From assembly GCA_964504655.1 (NCBI GenBank), contig CAZDFD010000005.1:31410-95409 (forward strand): a stretch of DNA of 64,000 nucleotides, in the 5' to 3' direction. The translations under genes and the position numbers were made by a program. Below are positions 24,234 through 31,633 of this stretch, one piece after another (within the stretch, counting starts at the first letter, position 1; every line of letters starts with the position of its first letter). The notes under the pieces are model-generated. The model made no database searches. It had not been told where the DNA came from and was given only the letters and a program-made list of their open reading frames with translations. Source of the DNA: JANXAZ01 sp964504655 (GTDB lineage Bacteria; Pseudomonadota; Alphaproteobacteria; Geminicoccales; Geminicoccaceae).

Positions 24234-24980
24234 TCAGAACCGGAGCCGGTGGAACAGCGGCTCGGGCACGGCGCGCACCCCGAGCATGATCCAGCGCCAG
24301 AACCAGGGCGTGTAGAGGACCGAACGTCGGGCCCGGATCGCCCGCTCGATGTCGCGCGCGACCCGCTCCGGCGTGGCCCAGAGGGGGCCGACCTTCGGCA
24401 TCCCGGCGGTCATCGGCGTGTCGACGAGGCCCGGGCGGATGTCGAGCACGGTCACACCGCTCGGAGCGAGCCGGTGGCGCAGCCCCTCGAGGAAGGTCGA
24501 CAGCCCGCCCTTGGCGGCGCCGTAGACGTAGTTGGAGGCGCGACCACGGTCGCCGGCGACCGAGGTGACGACGGCGAGCGTGCCGCGCCCGGCCGCCTCC
24601 ATCCGGCCGGCGAGCGCGGTCAGGAGGCAGGCCGGGCTCAGGAAGTTGGTGGTGAGCGCGCGGCGCGTGGCGTCCGGGTCGCGGGCGATCGCCGCCTGGT
24701 CGCCGAGCGTGCCGAAGGCGACGAGCGCGAGCTCCGGCGAGCCGAGCCGCGCCTCGACCGCGGCGAGCAGCGGCCCGAGCGTCGCCGGGTCGTCGAGATC
24801 GGCCACGAGCGTGTCGACCGCGGCGGCGCCCCGCAGGCGCAGATCGGCCGCGATCCGCTCGAGCCGATCCGGATCGCGCGCCACGAGCACGAGCCGCGCG
24901 CCACGCGACGCCAGGAGCCGCGCCACCTGCTCGGCGATCGCCGAACCTGCACCGAAGATCGCCACGCCCGGGACGGTCAT
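24234..24980 (-). CDS. short-chain dehydrogenase, DprE2-like (polyprenyl-phospho-2-ketopentose reductase)
   Basis: The product has 248 residues. The NAD(P) loop is VAIFGAGSAIAEQVARLLAS, and a Ser/Tyr/Lys catalytic set shows in VVTSVAGDRG and NYVYGAAKGGLSTFLEGLRH. The end GVTVLDIRPGLVDTPMTAGM is characteristic of the DprE2 group, which reduces decaprenyl-phospho-2-keto-ribose to decaprenyl-phospho-arabinose. Its ATG overlaps the upstream oxidase stop (ATGA), as in mycobacterial and azorhizobial arrangements. The assignment to this reaction is by resemblance and neighbourhood. Confidence 0.82.
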   Translation of the reverse strand: MTVPGVAIFGAGSAIAEQVARLLASRGARLVLVARDPDRLERIAADLRLRGAAAVDTLVADLDDPATLGPLLAAVEARLGSPELALVAFGTLGDQAAIARDPDATRRALTTNFLSPACLLTALAGRMEAAGRGTLAVVTSVAGDRGRASNYVYGAAKGGLSTFLEGLRHRLAPSGVTVLDIRPGLVDTPMTAGMPKVGPLWATPERVARDIERAIRARRSVLYTPWFWRWIMLGVRAVPEPLFHRLRF

Positions 24981-26350
24981 GCGGCGCACGCCACGTGCCG
25001 GCCGGTGGACGGACCGACCCGTCGCCAGAAGGCCGAGGAGAACGCCGGGTCGACCTGATGGGCGAAGCGCTCCCATTCCGGGAAGCCCGCGCGGAAGACG
25101 GCGGCCGGCATGCGCCCGTCCTTGGCCGGGTACAGTCGCCCGCCGGCCTCGAGCACGATCCGGTCGAGCCGGTCCAGGAGCTCGACGGTGGAGGCGCCGC
25201 GCTCGGGAAAGTCGAGCGCCAGGGTGGTGCCGGCCATGGGAAACGACAGGAGGCCGGGCGAGGCCGGTCCGCCGAGTGTCTTGAGCACCGCCAGGAACGA
25301 GCCCTCGCGGGCGTCGGCGATGGTCTCGAGGAGCCGGCGTACGGCCGCGGGCGCCCCGGCCTCGGGAACCACGCATTGGTACTGGCGGAAGCCGCGCGGG
25401 CCGTAGAGCCGGTTCCAGCCCCCGATCGCATCGAGCGGGAAGAGGAACGCGTGGGCCGGCAGGAGCCGGCGGCGCCGGCCGCGCGGCCCGAGCCGGCGCC
25501 AGAGCAGCGCGTTGAAGGCTCGCAGGGTCAGTCGGTTGAGCGGCGAGACCGGCGGCGTGATCGGCACCTCGAGGCGCGGCCCGGCCGGCGGCGCGACGGC
25601 GGTGCCCGCGCGATGGCGGGCCCTGCTGAAGATGCCGCGACCGAGCTGCCGGCCACGGGCGAGGCAGTCGACCCAGGCGACCGTGTAGGTCCACTCGGCC
25701 GAGCCCTCGGCAGCACGGAAGAAGCCCTCGAGGTCGTCCAGGCGCAGGTCCTCGACCTCGAGCAGCGGGCCCTCGACCGCGGCGAGCTTCAGTGTCGCTT
25801 CGAGGATCAGCCCGGTGAGGCCGAGCCCGCCGACCGTGGCGGCGAGGAGCTCGCCGTTGCGCTCGGGCGAGCAGGTCAGCCGCGTGCCGTCGCCGCGCAG
25901 CAGCTCGAGGGCCGCCACGTGCCGGCCGAGGCTGCCGGCGACGCCGTGGTTCTTGCCGTGCACGTCGTTGGCGATCGCGCCGCCGACCGTGACGAAGCGG
26001 GTGCCCGGCGTAACCGGCAGGTACCAGACGCCGCCGCCCGGCGCCGGCCGGCCGCAGACCGTGGTGAGGAGGTCGGCGAGGCTCACCCCGGCCTCGCAGC
26101 GCACGAGCCCGGTCTCGGGATCGAAGCCGAGCAGGCGGTCGAGCCCGCGGGTCAGGATCAGGAGGCCGTCCGGGTTGAGGCAGGAATCGCCGTAGGAGCG
26201 GCCGAGGCCGTGCGCAAGGACGCTGAGCCGGCCGCGGCGGGCGAGCGCCGCCCGCGCCGCGGCCGGGTCGCCCGGCCGTGCCACACGGTGGCGGACCCGC
26301 TCGACCCGGCCCCACGCCCGGTAGGCGGTGCTCTCCGGGAACCCACTCAC
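24977..26350 (-). CDS. FAD-binding oxidoreductase, DprE1-like
   Basis: The product has 457 residues. The vanillyl-alcohol-oxidase-type FAD domain shows RLSVLAHGLGRSYGDSCLNP near residue 43, then TRFVTVGGAIANDVHGKNHG, both characteristic of decaprenyl-phosphoribose 2-epimerase subunit 1. C-terminal LYPAKDGRMPA holds the conserved Lys and Asp of the substrate pocket. The reaction would oxidise the 2-hydroxyl of polyprenyl-phospho-ribose. GTG at 26350 overlaps the UbiA stop by four bases. With the SDR it would make an epimerase pair. Confidence 0.85.
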   Translation of the reverse strand: MSGFPESTAYRAWGRVERVRHRVARPGDPAAARAALARRGRLSVLAHGLGRSYGDSCLNPDGLLILTRGLDRLLGFDPETGLVRCEAGVSLADLLTTVCGRPAPGGGVWYLPVTPGTRFVTVGGAIANDVHGKNHGVAGSLGRHVAALELLRGDGTRLTCSPERNGELLAATVGGLGLTGLILEATLKLAAVEGPLLEVEDLRLDDLEGFFRAAEGSAEWTYTVAWVDCLARGRQLGRGIFSRARHRAGTAVAPPAGPRLEVPITPPVSPLNRLTLRAFNALLWRRLGPRGRRRRLLPAHAFLFPLDAIGGWNRLYGPRGFRQYQCVVPEAGAPAAVRRLLETIADAREGSFLAVLKTLGGPASPGLLSFPMAGTTLALDFPERGASTVELLDRLDRIVLEAGGRLYPAKDGRMPAAVFRAGFPEWERFAHQVDPAFSSAFWRRVGPSTGRHVACAA

Positions 26351-27738
26351 CAGGCGAGCAGCAGGCAGGCGAGCACCGCCGCGCCCATCACGAGCGAGGG
26401 CCGGTCGGTGAGCGCGAACAGCACCGGGTCCTGGTCCATCCGGCCGTGCAGGGCGAGCCGCCAGGTGCGCAGGAGCCAGAGCAGCAGGATCGGAAAGACC
26501 AGCCAGAGCCAGCCCGGCCGGGCGTAGATCGCCCGCGGGAACTGCTCGGCCACGAGGTAGACGACGAAGATCACCGTGGCGGCGACGCCACTCGCGAGCC
26601 CGGCCGCCAGCAGGAGCGGCAGATCGGCGGTGCCGTAGCCGCGGTCGGCCAGCTCGCGGCCGCCGGCAGCGGCCAGCTGGCCGAGCTCGGCATAGCGCTT
26701 GACCAGGGCTAGGCTCAGGAAGAGGAACATCGCGAAGGTCAGGAGCCAGTAGGAGAGCGGGGCCGCGATCACCTCCGCACCGGCCAGGACGCGGATCGTG
26801 AAGAGCCCGGCCAGGATCAGCACGTCGAGCAGCGGCACGCGCTTGAGCCGAAGCGAATAGGCGAGGGTGAGGACGAGGTAGGCGCCGGCCACGGGCGCGA
26901 ACGCCACCGGCAGGAGCGCCGCCAGCAACGCGGCCGCCAGGAGCAGAAGCGGCACCGCGGCGAGGCCGGCCCGGAGCGGCAGGGTGCCGGCGGCGAGCGG
27001 TCGGGCGCGCTTGGTCGGGTGGCGACGATCGGCCTCGAGGTCGAGCAGATCGTTGACCAGATAGCCGGCCGAAGCGAGCAGCCCGATCGCCAGGAAGGCG
27101 AGCAGCGCGTGGCCGAGGTCGGCGGCGGTGGCGAGCGGGCCGGCCAGGAGCAGCGGCACCAGAACGAGCAGGTTCTTGGCCCACTGGTGGAGCCGGAGCG
27201 CGCGCGCCCACGGGCGGGCCCCGGACCGTGGCCGATCGATCCTGGCCTCGACCGGGGCCGACGCTCCAGCCGGCGACAGCGCGTCCACGGCCAGCACCAG
27301 GCTCGAGGCGGCGGCCGCGAGCGCGGCCGTGGCGCCGGGTCCGGCGAGCAGCGCGAACGGTCCCTCCGTGCCGGGCTCGGCGGTCACCTCGACGCCTGAG
27401 CCGAGCCGCGCGGCGAGGGCGCGGGCGAGCGCCGGATCCTCGCCCGGGACCACCGCTACCGTGCGGCCGACGGCGAGCTCGGCCCGCAGGTGGGCTTCGA
27501 TCTCGGGATCGAGCGGCAGGAGCGCCGGGTCGAGGCAGAGACCCACCGCTGCGGCGAGGTCGGCGAGCGGCTCGGGGCGGCCGTGCGCCAGCCAGCCGAG
27601 CAGGGCTGCGGGCCGCCGTCGCACGAACGCGAGCACGAGCTCGACGCGCGGATCGGTGCGCAGGAGGGCGGCCGCCGGCACGAGCAGCGGCAGGGCCGCC
27701 CTCGCAGGGACCGAACGGAGCGGCACGGCCGCGGCCAT
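26347..27738 (-). CDS. UbiA-family prenyltransferase with degenerate N-terminal HAD-like domain (phosphoribosyl transferase-like)
   Basis: The product has 463 residues. Residues about 1-170 align in layout with the HAD phosphatase domain often fused to these UbiA proteins, but the usual DLDGT nucleophile motif is replaced (PLLVPAAALLRTD). The UbiA core follows: LRLHQWAKNLLVLVPLLLAG, the metal motif NDLLDLEADRRHPTKRARP, YSLRLKRVPLLDVLILAGLF and about eight helices. Relatives transfer 5-phosphoribose to decaprenyl phosphate. First of four overlapping genes; the next gene starts at its stop. ATG at 27738. Confidence 0.85.
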   Translation of the reverse strand: MAAAVPLRSVPARAALPLLVPAAALLRTDPRVELVLAFVRRRPAALLGWLAHGRPEPLADLAAAVGLCLDPALLPLDPEIEAHLRAELAVGRTVAVVPGEDPALARALAARLGSGVEVTAEPGTEGPFALLAGPGATAALAAAASSLVLAVDALSPAGASAPVEARIDRPRSGARPWARALRLHQWAKNLLVLVPLLLAGPLATAADLGHALLAFLAIGLLASAGYLVNDLLDLEADRRHPTKRARPLAAGTLPLRAGLAAVPLLLLAAALLAALLPVAFAPVAGAYLVLTLAYSLRLKRVPLLDVLILAGLFTIRVLAGAEVIAAPLSYWLLTFAMFLFLSLALVKRYAELGQLAAAGGRELADRGYGTADLPLLLAAGLASGVAATVIFVVYLVAEQFPRAIYARPGWLWLVFPILLLWLLRTWRLALHGRMDQDPVLFALTDRPSLVMGAAVLACLLLAW

Positions 27739-27836
27739 CCTCCCGACCCTCTCCCGAGCCTGTCGCGCCCGGGGTGGTCCCGGCGCCGGCAGCGATCATC
27801 TTTTGCGGCGGGCCCCGCGCGCCGGCAAGGGACCGC

Positions 27837-28955
27837 TCAGGCGATCGCGGATCCGGGCGTAGCGGCGTGCGGCCCGTCTCGGACCATCCGCTGGTGCGGG
27901 ATCCCCGCCTCCGCGAACGGCGCGCCCTCCGGCCGGAAGCCGAGGCCCGCATAGAGGCCCTGCGCGCGGACCTGGGCGTCGAGCAGGAGCGGGCCGAGCC
28001 CGAGCCCGTCGAGTCGGGCCAGTAGCCAGCGCAGGAGGGTGCGCGCGACGCCGCGGCCGCGCGCCTCGAGGCGAACCGCCACGCGCTCGATCTTGGCCGC
28101 GTCGTCCGGTCCGATCCGGCGCCAGCGCAGGCAGCCGACGATCCGGCCGTCGAGCCGGGCGACCGCGTGCTCGGCCACCTCCTCGAAGGCGTCGACCTCG
28201 AGGGCGGCCGGCACCCCCTGCTCGTCGACGAACACCGCCATCCGCAGGGCCAGGGCCTCGGCCCGCTCGGCCGGGCTCCGCGCGACCGCGGGATCGACCC
28301 CGCCTTCCGGCCGCTCGAGGCAGACGACCCGCATCGGCTGGCGGAAGGAGCGGCCCTCGGCAGTGGCGGTGCCGAGCCGGGCAAAGGCGGCGGCGATAGC
28401 CGGCCGGGCCGTGGCGAGGCCGGCGGCGCGGGACCGGTCGGCTCCGACCAGGGCCGCGAGCAGCTCCTCGAGCGAGCGACGCTGGACGAGCTGCACATAG
28501 TCGGTCCGGAACACCGGCCGGAAGGCGAGCGCCTCGGCCCGCGCCAGCGCCGATGCGGCCGCGGCGCGGATCACCGTCTCGTCTTCGAGCGGGCGGAGCA
28601 GCTCGAAATACTCGTCCTCGGCGAGCGGCTCCAGGACCAGGAGCCGGCCGCCGGGGCGGAGCACGCGGCGGGCCTCCACCAGAGCCTCGGTCTGCCGATC
28701 GACGGGCACGTGGTGGAGGCTGTTGTGGTAGAGCACGCCGTCGAGGCAGGCCGCCGCCAGGGGCAGGGCCTCACCGCAGCCGGCCACGAGTCCGGCCGGA
28801 CCGAGCGCCGCGCGGGCGCGCGCCAGCCGCTCCGCCTCGACCTCGAGGCCGAGCCCCACGGCCCCGCGCCGACGGAGCCACCCCAGGAGCGCGCCGTCGC
28901 CGCACCCGACCTCGAGGACCCGCCGGCCGGGCACCGGCAGGAGCTCGGCGATCAC
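27837..28955 (-). CDS. fused SAM-dependent methyltransferase and GNAT acetyltransferase
   Basis: The product has 372 residues. The N-terminal part is a class I methyltransferase: RRVLEVGCGDGALLGWL (motif I) and NSLHHVPVDRQTEALVEA, then VLRPGGRLLVLEPL. The C-terminal part is a GNAT domain (about 235-372) with AKIERVAVRLEARGRGVA, a R-G-x-G-x-A acetyl-CoA loop, and AQGLYAGLGFRPEG. GTG at 28955 is the first usable start. The frame stays open upstream for about 40 codons with no ATG, GTG or TTG, and that part reads like plausible protein, so a CTG or other start cannot be excluded. Substrates unknown. Confidence 0.8.
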   Translation of the reverse strand: MIAELLPVPGRRVLEVGCGDGALLGWLRRRGAVGLGLEVEAERLARARAALGPAGLVAGCGEALPLAAACLDGVLYHNSLHHVPVDRQTEALVEARRVLRPGGRLLVLEPLAEDEYFELLRPLEDETVIRAAAASALARAEALAFRPVFRTDYVQLVQRRSLEELLAALVGADRSRAAGLATARPAIAAAFARLGTATAEGRSFRQPMRVVCLERPEGGVDPAVARSPAERAEALALRMAVFVDEQGVPAALEVDAFEEVAEHAVARLDGRIVGCLRWRRIGPDDAAKIERVAVRLEARGRGVARTLLRWLLARLDGLGLGPLLLDAQVRAQGLYAGLGFRPEGAPFAEAGIPHQRMVRDGPHAATPGSAIA

Positions 28956-29082
28956 CTCGGTCGTGCGGCGGACGGGTGACGGTGGGGCGTCGGTCAGGGC
29001 GGAGTGGCCGGGGCTGGCAACGGGGGCCGCGGCCGCATAGCGTCCGTCGGCGGCCGCCGCAAGGCCGCCGGGCGGAGGTCGG

Positions 29083-29310
29083 ATGCGGGGCGATCACCTC
29101 TTGATCCTGGCGCTGCTGGCGCTCCTGGCGCTCAGCACGGCGGTGGCGCTCTGGGTCTGGCGCGAGCTCGGTGAGGTGGCGATCGAGTTGGAGGGCTGGC
29201 TGGCGTTGGCCGGCGGGGCGGCGGCGACGCTGCTCCTCGGCGTCGGCCTCATGGTGCTCGTCTACCAGAGCCATCGGCGCGGCTTCGACGACCGCGCCGG
29301 GCGCGAGTGA
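29083..29310 (+). CDS. small two-helix membrane protein, in frame with the following gene
   Basis: The product has 75 residues. Helix one is about 5-25 and helix two about 40-62, followed by a short charged tail ending RRGFDDRAGRE. A GGAGG ribosome site lies five bases upstream of the ATG. Its TGA (29308-29310) is followed by four codons and then the GTG of the FG-GAP gene in the same frame, with no frameshift. It may be a free-standing protein or the anchor of a larger product (see findings). I recognise no family. Confidence 0.7.
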   Translation: MRGDHLLILALLALLALSTAVALWVWRELGEVAIELEGWLALAGGAAATLLLGVGLMVLVYQSHRRGFDDRAGRE

Positions 29311-29322
29311 CGGGCCGGAGCG

Positions 29323-30693
29323 GTGCTCGAGGCGCTGCGCTGGCCGCTCGAGGGCGTCGAGATCCCGGCGGCGAGCGCGCTCGCTGTTGCGGATCTCGGG
29401 CCAGAGACGCCGGTCGCCCTGGTGGTGGGCGTGGCCGGTGGGCCGAACCGGCTCCTCCAGGTGCGCGCCGGGCGGTTCGAGACGATGCCGCTGACCGAGC
29501 TCGCCGACCCGTTCGGGGCGGCCCGCGCGCTCGCCGCGGCCGATCTCGACGGCGACGGGATCGAGGAGATCTGGGTCGCCAACGGCGAGCCCGGCCGGCC
29601 CGAGCGGGCCCGCGCCGACCGGCTGTTCGACCGCACCGGCGGCGGCTTCCGCGACCTCCTGGCCGAGCCGGCGACCTGGCTCGCGGGCGCGCCCGTCTCG
29701 AGTCTCGCGGTCCACCCGCTCGATCGGCTGGGCGGCGGCCTCTACGGCTTCCTCGTGAGCGGCGCCGGCGGCCCGCTCCGGTTGATCGAGCGGGATCCCG
29801 CGGGCGGACTCGTCGACGCCGCCGGGCTCGCCGGGCTCGACGAGCTGGTGCTCGGATCGGCGCTCGCCGCCGGGCCGCTGCTCGGCCGCGGCCCGGATCT
29901 CTTCGTCGGCGCCCTCGGCGGCCCGAGCGCGCTCTACCAAGCGACCAGCCATGGCCGTTGGAGCGAGGTGGCCGAGGCGGTCGGCCTCTTGGTGCCCGAC
30001 CTCGGCGCCGTCGACGCGGCGCTGCTCGAGGTCGACGGGTCCGGGACACAGGGCCTCCTGTGCCTGCGCCGGCGCGGCTCGCACCTGCTCTGGGTGGCTT
30101 CGCCCACGGGCCTGCTGCACGAGCTGGCGCCACCGACCCTCGCGCGACCCTCGGCCGCCACCACCCTGCTCGTGGCCGATCTCGACAACGACGGCCACGA
30201 GGAGATCCTGATCGGCAACGCCGGCGAGCCGAACCGGCTGCTGGGCTGGCGCGAGCAGGGCTGGCGGCCGCTCGACCCGGGCGACGCGCTCGAGCCGGCC
30301 AGCCTGCCGACCGCGATGCTCGCGGCCGATCTCGACGGCGACGGTCGGCTCGAGGTGGTGGTGGCCCGGGCCAGCGGGCGCGGCGGCGGGCTCGCCTGCT
30401 ACCGGGTCGAGGCGGCGCGCGGCGGCTGGCTGCGGGTGGCGCCGCGCACGCCGCAGGGGGCGCCGGCGCGGGGCGCGCTGGTGCGGCTCGTGGCCGGCGG
30501 CCGCGAGCAGCTCCGCCTCGTCGGCGAGGGCGGACGCGGCGCCGGCGAGCCCGTGGCGCATTTCGGGCTCGGCCCGGTCACCCGCGTCGAGCGGGTCGAC
30601 GTGCGCTGGCCGGATGGCGCGGTCCGCCGGTTGACCGACCTCGAGCCGGGCCGCACGCTCCGGTTACCCCACCCGCACGCGGCCCGGCGCTGA
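29323..30693 (+). CDS. FG-GAP/VCBS repeat protein with ASPIC/UnbV C-terminal domain
   Basis: The product has 456 residues. Calcium-binding-like repeats recur: ADLDGDGIEEIWVAN, VADLDNDGHEEILIGN and AADLDGDGRLEVVVA, each with the D-x-D-x-D-G pattern of beta-propeller FG-GAP/VCBS repeats. The end (about 375-450) fits the ASPIC/UnbV domain, with GALVRLVAGGREQ and RVERVDVRWPDGAVRR. Such proteins are normally exported, but no signal peptide precedes this one when started at GTG 29323. The GGAG before it is only two bases away. Confidence 0.8.
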   Translation: MLEALRWPLEGVEIPAASALAVADLGPETPVALVVGVAGGPNRLLQVRAGRFETMPLTELADPFGAARALAAADLDGDGIEEIWVANGEPGRPERARADRLFDRTGGGFRDLLAEPATWLAGAPVSSLAVHPLDRLGGGLYGFLVSGAGGPLRLIERDPAGGLVDAAGLAGLDELVLGSALAAGPLLGRGPDLFVGALGGPSALYQATSHGRWSEVAEAVGLLVPDLGAVDAALLEVDGSGTQGLLCLRRRGSHLLWVASPTGLLHELAPPTLARPSAATTLLVADLDNDGHEEILIGNAGEPNRLLGWREQGWRPLDPGDALEPASLPTAMLAADLDGDGRLEVVVARASGRGGGLACYRVEAARGGWLRVAPRTPQGAPARGALVRLVAGGREQLRLVGEGGRGAGEPVAHFGLGPVTRVERVDVRWPDGAVRRLTDLEPGRTLRLPHPHAARR

Positions 30694-30725
30694 GCCCGGC
30701 GCGGGCCAGCCGGGAGTTTCCCCCC

Positions 30726-31628
30726 TTGCCAGATCGCGAGCCCGGCTTCGCCGGCGTGTTCCCCTACTTGGTCTCGCCGGTCGAGGCGGACGGCCGGGTC
30801 CGCGCGGCGGTCCTCGGCCGGCTGGTCGACGATCTGGTCGCGGCCGGTGTGCACGGGCTCACCCCGCTCGGCTCGACCGGCGAGTTCGCCTACCTGGACG
30901 CAGAGCAGCGCCGCCGCATCGTCGAGGTGGTGATCGAGGCGGCGGCCGGGCGGGTGCCGGTGGTGCCCGGGGTGGCGGCCACCACGACCGCCGAGGCGGT
31001 CCGTCAGGTACGGCTCTTCGAGCGGCTCGGCGCCGCCGGCATCCTGGCCGTCCTCGAGGCCTATTTCCCGCTGCCGGAGGACGCGGTCTACGGCTACTTC
31101 CGGGCGATCGCGGCGGCTACCGCGCTGCCCGTCGTGCTCTACACCAACCCGAGCTTCCAGCGGGTCGACTTCTCGCTCGAGGTGATCGCCCGGCTGACCG
31201 AGCTGCCGAACGTCCGCTACCTCAAGGACGCCTCCACCAACACCGGCCGGCTGTTGACCATCATGAACCGCTGCGGCGATCGGCTGCGCGTCTTCGCGGC
31301 GTCGGCGCACGTGCCGGCGGCGGTGATGCTGCTGGGTGGCGTGGGCTGGATGGCCGGGCCCGCCTGCCTCGCGCCGCGACCGAGCGTACGGCTCTACGAG
31401 CTCTGCCGGGCCGGCCGCTGGGCCGAGGCGATGGCGCTCCAGCGACCGCTGTGGGCCCTCAACCAGGCGTTCACCCGCTGGAACCTCGCCGCCTGTGTCA
31501 AGGCCGGCCTGGAGCTGCAGGGCCACGCCGTGGGCGACCCGCTGCCGCCGCAGCCCCCGCTCGGTGCAGCCGAGCGGACCGAGCTCGCCGGCCTGCTCGA
31601 GCGGCTGGAAGGGCCCGCGCCCGGCTGA
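30726..31628 (+). CDS. dihydrodipicolinate synthase-family lyase/aldolase
   Basis: The product has 300 residues, the usual family length. The TIM-barrel markers are GLTPLGSTGEFAYL (substrate carboxylate loop), VVLYTNPS with the Tyr, and VRYLKDASTNTG, whose Lys forms the Schiff base. It would cleave or form a 2-keto acid; the exact reaction (DHDPS, NAL, KDG or other) is not clear. TTG at 30726 has GGGAG eight bases upstream and fits the family N-terminus. It lies 32 bases after the FG-GAP gene and converges with htpG. Confidence 0.85.
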   Translation: MPDREPGFAGVFPYLVSPVEADGRVRAAVLGRLVDDLVAAGVHGLTPLGSTGEFAYLDAEQRRRIVEVVIEAAAGRVPVVPGVAATTTAEAVRQVRLFERLGAAGILAVLEAYFPLPEDAVYGYFRAIAAATALPVVLYTNPSFQRVDFSLEVIARLTELPNVRYLKDASTNTGRLLTIMNRCGDRLRVFAASAHVPAAVMLLGGVGWMAGPACLAPRPSVRLYELCRAGRWAEAMALQRPLWALNQAFTRWNLAACVKAGLELQGHAVGDPLPPQPPLGAAERTELAGLLERLEGPAPG

Positions 31629-31633
31629 GCGGC

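Noticed and set aside
24977..28498. 1173-residue minus-strand frame spanning the FAD oxidase and upstream genes
   Set aside because: The part above 26350 is antisense-like and overlaps the UbiA and methyltransferase genes in other frames; the overlapping GTGA start defines the true oxidase.
28956..29090. N-terminal extension of the methyltransferase-GNAT gene through an open upstream frame
   Set aside because: No ATG, GTG or TTG exists in that frame before an in-frame TGA near 29090; kept only as a note.
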